A stretch of 11,996 bases of DNA from an archaeon (GTDB lineage: Archaea > Nanobdellota > Nanobdellia > Woesearchaeales > GW2011-AR9). The stretch is taken from the NCBI GenBank assembly GCA_023266155.1, contig JAHFRS010000018.1:1-11996 (forward strand). Reading direction: 5' to 3'. Below are positions 5,651 through 11,996 of this stretch, one piece after another. The notes beneath the pieces are model-generated. The model was not told where the DNA came from and did no database searches. It was given only the letters and a program-made list of their open reading frames with translations. A program made the position numbers and the translations under genes. Each line of letters begins with the position of its first letter. The first letter of the stretch is position 1.

Positions 5651-5659
5651 ACAAATACG
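5526..5659 (+). promoter_or_regulatory. Long-range inverted repeat sequestering the top6B start
   Basis: Bases 5526-5542 are the perfect reverse complement of 5643-5659 (17 pairs). Just inside, 5544-5552 are the perfect reverse complement of 5628-5636 (9 pairs). One unpaired base on the left and six on the right separate the two stems. The right arms contain most of the Shine-Dalgarno AGGAG (5626-5630), the G of the top6B ATG (5641-5643) and its next codons. The enclosed segment has another hairpin (GGTTG 5566-5570 with CAACC 5592-5596, and CCCC 5580-5583 with GGGG 5588-5591). GGTGCTA at 5570-5576 repeats the beginning of the outer right arm and could pair instead with 5536-5542, giving a competing fold. 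Confidence 0.65.
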
Positions 5660-7437
5660 AAAAACCACGAACCGCTGAAGATCTGGCGAAGAAACAGCGA
5701 GAGATAAGTATCGCCGAATTCTTTGAAAAAAATCGTCATCTTCTCGGCTTCGATAATCCACGGAAGGCTCTTTTAATGGCGGTGAAAGAAGCTGTTGATA
5801 ATTCTTTAGATGCCTGTGAAGAAGCCAGAATTCTGCCAGAAATCAACGTGGAGCTAGTCCAGTTGGAAGAAAAACGTTTCCGGGTCATCGTGGAAGATAA
5901 TGGGCCGGGCATCATCCGCAAGCAAATTCCCAAAATCTTTGCCAAATTGTTATATGGCAGCAAGTTTCATAAATTAAGTTCGACCCGCGGGCAACAAGGT
6001 ATCGGCATTTCTGCGGCAGTTCTCTACGGCCAATTAACGACGGGAAAGCCCGCAACGATCCTTTCCAAGACCGGTAAAGACTCCAAAGCTCATGCCTTTA
6101 AATTGAAAATCAACACCCAGACTAATAATCCGGACGTGATTGAAGATGTCGAGCAGGTGTGGGAAGGGAAAGATCACGGTATCCGAGTCGAAATCGATAT
6201 GGAAGGCGAGTACCTCAAAGGCCGCCAGTCGGTGGATGAATACCTGAAAGAAACGGCCATCGTCAATCCCCATGCTACTTTTATTTACACCAATCCTGAA
6301 GCCCAGCAGATTATTTTTGCCCGTGTCACGGAGCAGCTGCCGCCGGAAGTGCAGGAAATCCAACCACATCCCTATGGCGTGGAATTAGGCATTCTCATTA
6401 AAATGCTGGAAACGACGGAAGCTAAGACCTTACAGCAATTTTTAACCACAGAATTTGTGCGTGTTGGTCCTGGGACGGCCAAGGAAATCTGTCAGAATTC
6501 TGCTTTACTCCCTCATACGAAACCTAAAGAAGTCAGCCGGGACATGGCCGAACATCTGTATAAAGGCATCCAAAAAACTAAAATCATGGCGCCGCCAACA
6601 GATTGTATCTCGCCGATTGGTGCGGAACTGTTAGAACATGGGTTGCGCAAGGAAATCAATGCGGAATTTTATGCTGCGACGACGAGGCCGCCGGCGGTCT
6701 ATCGTGGCAATCCCTTTGTGGTTGAAGTCGCCTGTGCTTATGGTGGAGAACAGGATGTGGAAGGCACGATTCGGATCATGCGTTTTGGCAACCGCGTGCC
6801 ATTATTATATCAGCAGGGCGCTTGTGCCATTGCCAATGCCATCCAGAACACCGTCTGGAGGACCTATGGATTAAATCAAAGTCAGGGATCTTTGCCCACG
6901 GGACCATGTACGATGGTGGTGCATATGACATCCGTCTGGGTGCCGTTTACCTCTGAATCAAAAGAAGCCCTGGCGCATTATCCGGAAATCATCAAAGAAA
7001 TCAAATTGGCCTTGCAGGAATGCGGCCGAAAATTGGCGATGTATGTCAACAAAAAACGGCGTATCGGGGATGAGGTCAAGAAGCGTGGTTACATTGAAAA
7101 ATATATTCCTCACGTGGCGGAATCAATCAAAGAAATTACCGGTATCAACGATGAGCAGCGTCAGAAAATAGAAGATAATTTATATGAAATCCTTGAGCAT
7201 ACTCGTGGCGAACTGGAAGAAATCGGCGTGGATAATCCTGAGTATGACCCTGAATATGCCAAAATTGGCGCGGAGGAAGAAGTTGCCGTCGAGGAAGTCC
7301 CAGAACCTAAAAAGGGGCGCAAAAATCCTTCCCTCAAAGCGGCTGGTGATGACGATAACGGAGACGATGATGACGATGATGACGATGATGATGGAGACGA
7401 TGATGAGGAAGAAGAACGGCAAACAAAACTGATGTGA
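5641..7437 (+). CDS. top6B: DNA topoisomerase VI subunit B (GHKL ATPase)
   Basis: A 598-residue ATP-gated subunit of the type IIB topoisomerase that relaxes and decatenates DNA with Top6A. GHKL motifs are the N-box [14 protein letters not shown] (49-62, N54), EDNGPGI (85-91, D86, G88, G90) and the lid [15 protein letters not shown] (115-129). The transducer carries [10 protein letters not shown] with K441 as probable switch lysine. A helix-two-turn-helix region is expected around 245-310. It is longer than the well-studied Sulfolobus protein (about 530) because of a linker and an acidic tail (about 570-592), mostly Asp, encoded by GAT/GAC repeats. The first 12 residues before [20 protein letters not shown] are an extension covering the inverted repeat. 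AGGAG at 5626-5630 is a good ribosome binding site, but it can be sequestered. The stop overlaps top6A by GTGA. Confidence 0.97.
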   Translation: MVLNKYEKPRTAEDLAKKQREISIAEFFEKNRHLLGFDNPRKALLMAVKEAVDNSLDACEEARILPEINVELVQLEEKRFRVIVEDNGPGIIRKQIPKIFAKLLYGSKFHKLSSTRGQQGIGISAAVLYGQLTTGKPATILSKTGKDSKAHAFKLKINTQTNNPDVIEDVEQVWEGKDHGIRVEIDMEGEYLKGRQSVDEYLKETAIVNPHATFIYTNPEAQQIIFARVTEQLPPEVQEIQPHPYGVELGILIKMLETTEAKTLQQFLTTEFVRVGPGTAKEICQNSALLPHTKPKEVSRDMAEHLYKGIQKTKIMAPPTDCISPIGAELLEHGLRKEINAEFYAATTRPPAVYRGNPFVVEVACAYGGEQDVEGTIRIMRFGNRVPLLYQQGACAIANAIQNTVWRTYGLNQSQGSLPTGPCTMVVHMTSVWVPFTSESKEALAHYPEIIKEIKLALQECGRKLAMYVNKKRRIGDEVKKRGYIEKYIPHVAESIKEITGINDEQRQKIEDNLYEILEHTRGELEEIGVDNPEYDPEYAKIGAEEEVAVEEVPEPKKGRKNPSLKAAGDDDNGDDDDDDDDDDGDDDEEEERQTKLM

Positions 7438-8546
7438 ACATTATGGCGATAAAAAAAACAGGCGATAAGGACGTCGTGCGAAAAATTGTCACGATGGCAG
7501 AAGAGATGCACAGCAAGATCAAGCAGATGAAGCAACCTCAGTTAAAAATTCCGTTACGCTCTTTAACCAATGTTGAATATGATTTGAAAGAAGGTTATTT
7601 CAAGCTGTTGCCTGGAATTAAAGCACGGACACTGACGGCAGGCACGATCAAAACGTTTGCCCAGACTCTGCGGATGATGGGTTTGTCGAAGAACTTGGTA
7701 GAAACCGATGACATCGCCACCAAGAGGGAGGCTTATTACGTCAGTAAGAATTGGGGCGAAGCACGCTTTTTAGAGCAGCCAGAATCAGATACGGTGATGG
7801 ACGATATTGAAGCAATGATGCAAGTTAATCGGGAACAGATTGGGTTTATTCCGGAAGAAAAAGGCGGCGATATTGCCGGAGAATTGATTGTCATTGATAA
7901 AGATTCCGAAACGGGAAAAGAGTTACGCATCGACTGTACCAAATTTGGTTCCGGCGCCTATTCTGTACCGAGTTCCTGTGAGCATCTGAAGTTTGAAACG
8001 AAAGCTAAGTTTGTGTTAGCGATTGAAACCAGCGGGATGTTTGAACGGTTAAATAAGCATAAGTACTGGAAGACCGCCAATTGTATCCTGATTTCGATGG
8101 GTGGTGTGCCAACGAGAGCCTGCCGGCGGTTTGTCCGGAAGATTGCTGACCAGCAAAAATTGCCCGTATATGTATTTACCGACAGTGACCCTTACGGGTT
8201 TGGCTCCATCTATCGGACGCTTAAAGTTGGTTCTGGCAATGCCGCACATATCAATGAATTTTTCTGTGTGCCCCAGGCAACATTTTTAGGAGTGACACCG
8301 CAGGATATCATTGACTATAAGTTGCCGACGCATCCGCTGAAAGATGTTGACATTAAGAAAATTAAAGATTTGATCAAGAATGACCCTTTCATCAAGCATT
8401 ATAAAGAGTGGCAGAAAGCCTTAGAGCAGATGGCTAAAATGAAAGTTCGTGCCGAGCAGCAGGCCCTTGCGGCGTGGGGATTAAATTTCGTGATGGAAAA
8501 ATATCTTCCTGAAAAACTGAAAAATCCAAAAACCTGGCTGCCGTAA
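7434..8546 (+). CDS. top6A: DNA topoisomerase VI subunit A (Spo11-like DNA cleavage subunit)
   Basis: A 370-residue catalytic subunit homologous to Spo11. The winged-helix (5Y-CAP) domain carries [12 protein letters not shown] (97-108), where Y102 (second Tyr of the RxxYY-type motif) is the probable nucleophile that links to DNA 5' ends. The Toprim domain has the acidic residue E198 in AIETSGMF and D250/D252 in [11 protein letters not shown], which bind magnesium. The length is normal for the family. GTG 7434 overlaps the top6B stop (GTGA); an in-frame ATG at 7443 is an equally possible start and changes only three residues. Its stop overlaps the next ATG (TAATG), so subunits B and A and the isomerase are probably translated from one message. 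Confidence 0.97.
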   Translation: MNIMAIKKTGDKDVVRKIVTMAEEMHSKIKQMKQPQLKIPLRSLTNVEYDLKEGYFKLLPGIKARTLTAGTIKTFAQTLRMMGLSKNLVETDDIATKREAYYVSKNWGEARFLEQPESDTVMDDIEAMMQVNREQIGFIPEEKGGDIAGELIVIDKDSETGKELRIDCTKFGSGAYSVPSSCEHLKFETKAKFVLAIETSGMFERLNKHKYWKTANCILISMGGVPTRACRRFVRKIADQQKLPVYVFTDSDPYGFGSIYRTLKVGSGNAAHINEFFCVPQATFLGVTPQDIIDYKLPTHPLKDVDIKKIKDLIKNDPFIKHYKEWQKALEQMAKMKVRAEQQALAAWGLNFVMEKYLPEKLKNPKTWLP

Positions 8547-9103
8547 TGAAGAAAAGTATTGAATTAGGAGTAGTGTTGATAACGGTCATCCTCATTATTT
8601 CCTGTCGCCCCCTACCTATGAAAAACAGAACTGCCACTTTTGAAACGTCGTTGGGAAGATTTCAGGTCGAGTTGTTTGAAGATAAAACTCCTTTGACCAC
8701 CAAGAATTTTATTGATTTAGCAGAGAAAGGGTTCTATGATGGAACCAGATTTCATCGGGTGATTTCTGGATTTATGATTCAAGGAGGAGATCCTTTAACT
8801 CAGGATGTAAATAAGAAAAGACTTTGGGGAACGGGCGGCCCAGGGTACGAAATAAAAGATGAGTTTGGCATCGGGCTGAGTAATGTCCCAGGCACCATTT
8901 CCATGGCCAATCATGGCCCCAATACTGGGGGAAGCCAGTTTTTTATTAATACTGCCAAGAATACGTTTTTGGACGGAAAACATCCTGTCTTTGGAAAAGT
9001 GGTTTCAGGTATGGATGTGGTGGATAAAATTGAGTCTGTTCGAACCGGTTCTGAGGATAAGCCGGTTGAAGATGTTGTGGTGGTGAAAGTGACAATTGAG
9101 TGA
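8546..9103 (+). CDS. Cyclophilin-type peptidyl-prolyl cis-trans isomerase, probable lipoprotein
   Basis: A 185-residue cyclophilin that interconverts cis and trans peptide bonds before proline. Core motifs are [15 protein letters not shown] (69-83; R71, F76, M77, Q79 of the active site), [10 protein letters not shown] (126-135; Q131, F133) and [11 protein letters not shown] (142-152; H146). The first 20 residues, [20 protein letters not shown], form a hydrophobic segment ending in a lipobox-like IISC, so this form is probably exported and anchored via C20. An in-frame ATG at codon 25 (8618) would give a cytoplasmic enzyme with a complete domain. It overlaps the top6A stop by one base, so it shares the topoisomerase transcript although no functional link is obvious. 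Confidence 0.93.
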   Translation: MKKSIELGVVLITVILIISCRPLPMKNRTATFETSLGRFQVELFEDKTPLTTKNFIDLAEKGFYDGTRFHRVISGFMIQGGDPLTQDVNKKRLWGTGGPGYEIKDEFGIGLSNVPGTISMANHGPNTGGSQFFINTAKNTFLDGKHPVFGKVVSGMDVVDKIESVRTGSEDKPVEDVVVVKVTIE

Positions 9104-9116
9104 GAAGGTAGAGATA

Positions 9117-9153
9117 GGTAACGATTTATAAAAATCTCGTTCTACCGGATTTT
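9117..9153 (+). terminator. Possible hairpin terminator after the isomerase gene
   Basis: GGT/AACG/ATTT (9117-9127) can pair with AAAT/CGTT/ACC (9132-9146) around the loop ATAA, with two 2-base bulges, followed by GGATTTT. An alternative pairing uses the GGTAGAGAT just upstream. The stems are weak and A/T-rich, so this is a tentative call. Confidence 0.3.
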
Positions 9154-9164
9154 ACTGAATAAGG

Positions 9165-9174
9165 TTTAAATATA
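9165..9174 (+). promoter_or_regulatory. TATA box and leader of the zinc-ribbon gene
   Basis: TTTAAATATA is a good archaeal TATA box; initiation about 26 bases on (around 9196) leaves a short leader of about 25 bases. The leader holds a strong Shine-Dalgarno-like GAGGAGAG at 9207-9214, six bases before the ATG at 9220. This gene is therefore leadered, unlike several neighbours. Confidence 0.6.
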
Positions 9175-9219
9175 ACCTCGCTTGTTAGCATTGAAAGAAA
9201 ACATCAGAGGAGAGAAATC

Positions 9220-9582
9220 ATGGTCGACATTCGCAAACTAAGAACCTGTGAAGTGTGTAAAGCCGATGTGCCAGCTACTCAGGTGAAGCTCTTTCCCAAA
9301 GACCGGGAACGCAACTGGATGCTCTGTGCGCCCTGTTGTGACAAAATGAAGAACCGGGCGTCGGCCAAGGTGGCCGCTACTCCTAAAGGGGTGAAGAAAG
9401 AACTCATCCGCAATGTCTATGAGCGAACCGTCACCAAGCAGGAGAAAGGCGATGCCACGGATTATAAAGTGCTGTTCTGCACCCGTTGTAATTATAATTT
9501 TAAAGTTGATAACGGCCGCGCTGGGGTATTTTTTAACTTGAACTGCCCCTATTGTGGCAAAGACGATCAGATCAGGAAATGA
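9220..9582 (+). CDS. Double zinc-ribbon protein of unknown function
   Basis: A 120-residue, basic protein with four CxxC knuckles: C10/C13, C36/C39 (with an extra C40), C87/C90 and C109/C112. Pairing the first two and the last two would build two separate zinc ribbons. A Lys/Arg-rich linker (about 41-75, ending NVYERTVTKQEKGD) joins them. The second ribbon (CTRCNYNFKVDN...CPYCGKDDQ) looks like a nucleic-acid or protein-binding treble-clef/ribbon type. A small cytoplasmic protein with a strong ribosome binding site and its own promoter suggests steady expression, perhaps in translation or transcription, but that is inference. I have a general impression of similar DPANN proteins but no named family. 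Confidence 0.85.
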   Translation: MVDIRKLRTCEVCKADVPATQVKLFPKDRERNWMLCAPCCDKMKNRASAKVAATPKGVKKELIRNVYERTVTKQEKGDATDYKVLFCTRCNYNFKVDNGRAGVFFNLNCPYCGKDDQIRK

Positions 9583-9583
9583 G

Positions 9584-9598
9584 TTTTATTATTTTTCT
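9584..9598 (+). terminator. T-rich terminator of the zinc-ribbon gene
   Basis: Immediately after the TGA at 9580-9582 comes GTTTTATTATTTTTC, with runs of four and five T. This fits archaeal T-tract termination. It separates the gene from the convergent ATPase gene, whose stop is at 9600-9602. Confidence 0.45.
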
Positions 9599-9599
9599 A

Positions 9600-10859
9600 T
9601 CAGCTCGTCAATTTCTCTGTGCGGATAAGAAACTTCCAAAGCGGAATTATGAAAATCTTTTTCTGGTTCAAGACAATGGAGTTTTCTTCATTCATAGTAA
9701 TTATAACTCCTTCGGCAAGTCTAAATTTTTCCATCGCTTCCTGCAGTCCCTGCAATTCTCTTTCTCTCGTCTCTGGCTGCTCGAGATGTACAGCAACCTG
9801 TATCGCTTGGATGATGTTCACACCTTTTTTTATCACAAAATCGCACTCCTTTTTGCCATAATAATAGTAAATCTCCAATTTTCGCCGCTTCAATTCTAAA
9901 AAAACGATGTTTTCTAATAGTTTACCCTGCTCTTTCCCGAAACTAAAAGCAATGGCATTAATCAGCCCCGAATCGATAGCGTAAATCTTCCGGTCATTTT
10001 TTATTTGCTTTTTGATTGAATATTCATATTTAAAGACGGCAAAGAGCAGATACGCCTCCGAAAGAAAATCCATATAATTTTTAACTTTTGAAGTAGTGCT
10101 GAAATGAAGAAGATTCTTGATGTTATTAAAGCTGATCTTTTGTGAAATGTTTGATAATAAATAAAGTGCCAGCTCTCGGAAATCTTTGCTGTCGCGGATA
10201 GCAAAACGAACCAGTAAATCTTTGATGATAATATCTTGATAAATTTCAGTTAGTTCTTCGCTATCTTTGCTTTTTACCATCTCTGGAAAACCACCCTCAC
10301 AAATATAATCCTGAAGCAATCGGGATATTTCCGCTATTTCTTTAGTGGTATAGATGGCTTTAATAAGGAAGTGATGATAATGCAAATATTCCACAAAGCT
10401 AAATGGAAACAATTCTAATTTCAGATTTCTTCCGGTTAAAGCTGTGGCGATCTCTGAACTTAACAGCTGAGCATTGGAACCGGTAATAAATAGTTTGTAA
10501 CCTTCTGAAAACAGGCGTCTGGCAAACTTTTCCCACCCGCCAATATTTTGGATTTCATCAAAAAAAAGTACTTTCAAATCTGCGTGTAATTCTAAAAAAG
10601 CTTCCAACAAAACATTGAAATCTTTATAGGTAAAATCAAGTAGGCGTTCGTCTTCAAAGTTAAAATAACCATAAGTTGTATAGCTCCTGGCAATTTGGCG
10701 CAGCAAGGTGGATTTTCCACACCTTCTAATGCCCGTAATAATAATTATTTTTGGTGTAGTCAGCAATTTTTCAGGGAAAGCCCGATCCACTATTCTTTTT
10801 TCTTGTTCAAAAATTTCTTTCTGTTCCAAGATCATTCTTTTGAGCGTTTCTTTATCCAT
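9600..10859 (-). CDS. AAA_14 / DUF4143-type P-loop ATPase
   Basis: A 419-residue protein of the widespread archaeal/bacterial 'ATP-binding protein, DUF4143' group. The ATPase part has Walker A GIRRCGKS (43-50), Walker B VLFFDEIQ (97-104) and a sensor-1-like FITGSNA (124-130). A central winged-helix-like part follows. The C-terminal domain has LENIVFLEL (315-323), GKKECDFVIK (335-344) and a Gln in QVAVHL (354-359), a layout reminiscent of PD-(D/E)xK nuclease folds; whether it cuts DNA is unknown. Such genes are mobile and present in many copies in archaeal genomes, and their cellular role is not settled. The start at 10859 lies about 26 bases from a minus-strand TATA box, fitting a leaderless transcript. 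The convergent neighbour ends 18 bases away. Confidence 0.93.
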   Translation of the reverse strand: MDKETLKRMILEQKEIFEQEKRIVDRAFPEKLLTTPKIIIITGIRRCGKSTLLRQIARSYTTYGYFNFEDERLLDFTYKDFNVLLEAFLELHADLKVLFFDEIQNIGGWEKFARRLFSEGYKLFITGSNAQLLSSEIATALTGRNLKLELFPFSFVEYLHYHHFLIKAIYTTKEIAEISRLLQDYICEGGFPEMVKSKDSEELTEIYQDIIIKDLLVRFAIRDSKDFRELALYLLSNISQKISFNNIKNLLHFSTTSKVKNYMDFLSEAYLLFAVFKYEYSIKKQIKNDRKIYAIDSGLINAIAFSFGKEQGKLLENIVFLELKRRKLEIYYYYGKKECDFVIKKGVNIIQAIQVAVHLEQPETRERELQGLQEAMEKFRLAEGVIITMNEENSIVLNQKKIFIIPLWKFLIRTEKLTS

Positions 10860-10880
10860 AAACCCCTAAATCTCTCCCTC

Positions 10881-10890
10881 TTTATATACT
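10881..10890 (-). promoter_or_regulatory. TATA box of the ATPase gene (minus strand)
   Basis: The minus strand reads AGTATATAAA, centred about 26 bases before the ATG at 10859. This predicts transcription starting at or next to the start codon. Confidence 0.55.
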
Positions 10891-10939
10891 TTACTAAAAT
10901 ATACTTAATACCTATTTTATATTTTACTAAAATATACTT
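10890..10939. repeat. Direct repeat pair upstream of the ATPase promoter
   Basis: The 17-base sequence TTTACTAAAATATACTT occurs at 10890-10906 and again at 10923-10939, with starts 33 bases apart (about three helical turns). A shorter piece, TATACTT, occurs a third time at 10885-10891, inside the TATA element. The arrangement on one DNA face next to the core promoter is that of operator sites, possibly autoregulatory. Confidence 0.5.
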
Positions 10940-11079
10940 TAAGACTGGTTTTCTTCTTTCGTTCGATGGCAGCACCGTTCTTTAACGGACTCCACTTAAT
11001 GCCCTGACACTTTAATCAGGCTACATTACCTTCTGCCCCCAGAACTTCAATTTTCACTATCATGGAGAGGGCAATCATC

Positions 11080-11132
11080 TTTTTATAGTCAACTCTCTCT
11101 CTCTCTCTCGGGAAACTTGTTGAAATGAGGTG
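11080..11132 (+). promoter_or_regulatory. Putative promoter and ribosome binding site of the lipoprotein gene
   Basis: TTTTTATAG at 11080-11088 is a plausible TATA box. Initiation about 26 bases downstream (around 11111) would leave a leader of nearly 30 bases with GAGGTG at 11127-11132, six bases before ATG 11139. A CT-dinucleotide tract fills the space between the TATA box and the predicted initiation site. Confidence 0.45.
11093..11109 (+). repeat. CT dinucleotide tract, eight and a half units
   Basis: An uninterrupted C-T alternation of 17 bases. It sits between the putative TATA element and the expected start of transcription, so changes in unit number by slippage would change promoter spacing. 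Confidence 0.85.
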
Positions 11133-11138
11133 TTGATG

Positions 11139-11996
11139 ATGAAAAAACTGAATGTTCTATTATTAGGATTACTTACCGTCATAATCTTGTTGGTGGTTAG
11201 TTGTGCTCCAGGGCAAGGTTTTGCTGGGAAAGCTTTTGCGCTTCCTCAGGATAAAACCGTTACTTCTTGTACGGAAACCGCGAGTGGAACTACTATCGTT
11301 CAAGGAAGTGGAAAGAAAGTAATGACCATAACAAACTCTGATGGTTGCGATTCCAGAAATAAATATCATGATTACAGTTGTCCTAAACCAGGCGTTCAGC
11401 GTGATCAGGCTACTCAATGCACCAGCAATGAACGCTGTGTTAATAATACTTTTAAGCCTTGTGTTGCTATAGCCTTGCCTTGTCCGAATGGCCAACAGCG
11501 TTTTGCACGTGAATTGTCAGATAGAGAAGGAGTTTGTGGAACACGTGAAGGAGCAGAATCATTCTGTTTATCACACCACATATATATTTCAAACCCGCCC
11601 GAGGGAACGTTTTGTTATTTCAGATCCGGCGATTATGGTTCTGTTGATTCTCAAAGAATTACCGGAGAGTATGAATGTCTGCTGGATTTGAGTGATCCCA
11701 TTTTTAGTACTTCTCCCCCCTCAGGAGCTTGTCCTGGTGGCTCTAGTTTGTTGAGTGGAAATCTGTTGCAGTATTTATGTCATAGTGATAGTCCAATAAT
11801 TGGCAGTTGCGCGGCAGGTTACGAACTTACGGGAAGTGCTACACCTTCTGAAGGATGGAGAGATTACGTGATTTGGTGTGGGTTGGGGGGATTTAGGTTC
11901 CCAGAGCAAGCAAGTGCAGACCAATATGCTTCCTGCGGTACTTCAGGTGCTAGGGCAATTGGTGGTTCTGGCAGTTCGTACTGTTGTGCTTATTTA
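11139..11996 (+). CDS. Cysteine-rich exported lipoprotein (3' end outside the window)
   Basis: From ATG 11139 the frame stays open for 286 codons to the window end, with no stop. The N-terminus MKKLNVLLLGLLTVIILLVV is a signal peptide ending in the lipobox-like VVSC, so C22 is the probable lipid-anchored residue. Eighteen further cysteines follow (for example C44, C70, C81, C94, C100, C108, C115, C133, C143, C159, C180, C198, C214, C224, C247, C266, C282, C283), implying a disulfide-stabilised surface protein. The segment with CTETASGTT, SDGCDSRNKYHDYSC and NERCVNNTFKPC resembles small Cys-rich modules of exported DPANN proteins (general impression). The rest is Gly/Ser-rich. GAGGTG six bases upstream favours ATG 11139 over the adjacent ATG 11136. 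Function unknown; a cell-surface role is inferred from the anchor. Confidence 0.75.
   Translation, partial: MKKLNVLLLGLLTVIILLVVSCAPGQGFAGKAFALPQDKTVTSCTETASGTTIVQGSGKKVMTITNSDGCDSRNKYHDYSCPKPGVQRDQATQCTSNERCVNNTFKPCVAIALPCPNGQQRFARELSDREGVCGTREGAESFCLSHHIYISNPPEGTFCYFRSGDYGSVDSQRITGEYECLLDLSDPIFSTSPPSGACPGGSSLLSGNLLQYLCHSDSPIIGSCAAGYELTGSATPSEGWRDYVIWCGLGGFRFPEQASADQYASCGTSGARAIGGSGSSYCCAYL

Noticed and set aside
5526..5659. The 17-base inverted repeat as ends of a miniature transposon or an invertible switch
   Set aside because: No target-site duplication is visible, the right arm lies in the top6B start region, and no recombinase is nearby. Control by RNA structure explains the Shine-Dalgarno pairing better, though inversion is not formally excluded.
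7345..7420. GAT/GAC-rich stretch as a CRISPR array or satellite
   Set aside because: There are no spaced identical repeats; it is simply the coding sequence of the acidic tail.
7161..7535. Minus-strand Ser-rich and His-rich frames at the top6B tail
   Set aside because: They are artefacts of reading the GAT/GAC repeats of the acidic tail in reverse.
10975..11020. Two small hairpins (CCGTT-CTTT-AACGG and CCTGA-TCAGG) as a small RNA or tRNA-like gene
   Set aside because: The stems are only five pairs, there is no T-loop or anticodon arrangement, and no promoter can be placed; chance is likely.
11169..11495. Minus-strand frame of 108 codons
   Set aside because: It is antisense to the lipoprotein gene, which has a signal peptide, lipobox and ribosome binding site.
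1..11996. DGR reverse transcriptase or template repeat
   Set aside because: No translated frame shows a reverse transcriptase YxDD-type motif, and the constant GGGTCTTTCCTCCGAGT flank occurs only in the two variable genes on either strand. If present, they are outside the window.
1..11996. rRNA, tRNA, CRISPR arrays or insertion sequences
   Set aside because: I saw no tRNA T-arm/acceptor pattern, rRNA-like stretch, regularly spaced repeats, transposase frame or terminal inverted repeats with a transposase.

Overview
The window looks archaeal, most likely from a DPANN-type lineage (Woesearchaeota/Pacearchaeota-like; this is inference, no marker phylogeny was run). It encodes both subunits of DNA topoisomerase VI, a RIO1 kinase and an archaeal Dim2-like KH protein. 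Several genes have a TATA box about 26-28 bases before the start codon, as expected for leaderless archaeal mRNAs. Genes are tightly packed, with ATGA, GTGA and TAATG overlaps.

Region 1 (1-3353, + strand) is an accessory three-gene cassette. A protein with a HExxH metallopeptidase-like motif and a complete MIDAS von Willebrand A domain (616-2478) sits between two copies of a protein (1-619, cut by the window edge; 2475-3332). The two copies are nearly identical apart from a few patches and a C-terminal block. In that block almost all differences fall in the first two positions of NNY codons, as if derived from AAY codons. This is the signature of variable regions in a diversity-generating retroelement (DGR). 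No reverse transcriptase or template repeat is in the window. A GC-rich hairpin with the stop codon in its loop, followed by seven T, closes the cassette.

Region 2 (3358-3737, - strand) holds two overlapping small membrane-protein genes. They diverge from rio1 across one TATA-like element that is almost equidistant from both start codons.

Region 3 (3792-9103, + strand) is the housekeeping cluster: rio1, Dim2-like KH gene, top6B, top6A and a cyclophilin-type prolyl isomerase with a lipoprotein-like N-terminus. The first pair links to small-subunit ribosome maturation, the topoisomerase pair to DNA supercoiling and decatenation. Between KH and top6B lie about 550 bases with two decayed genes (an antitoxin-like piece without a normal start codon and a frameshifted TrmB-like C-terminus). 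A new promoter and a 50-codon leaderless ORF follow. A perfect 17-base inverted repeat plus a nested 9-base one would pair that ORF's RNA with the Shine-Dalgarno and start codon of top6B, so translational control of topoisomerase VI is a serious possibility.

Region 4 (9104-11996) has a double zinc-ribbon protein (+), a convergent AAA_14/DUF4143-type ATPase (-) with repeats in its promoter, and a cysteine-rich lipoprotein (+) that is still open at the window end. A CT-dinucleotide tract lies in the lipoprotein gene's core promoter.
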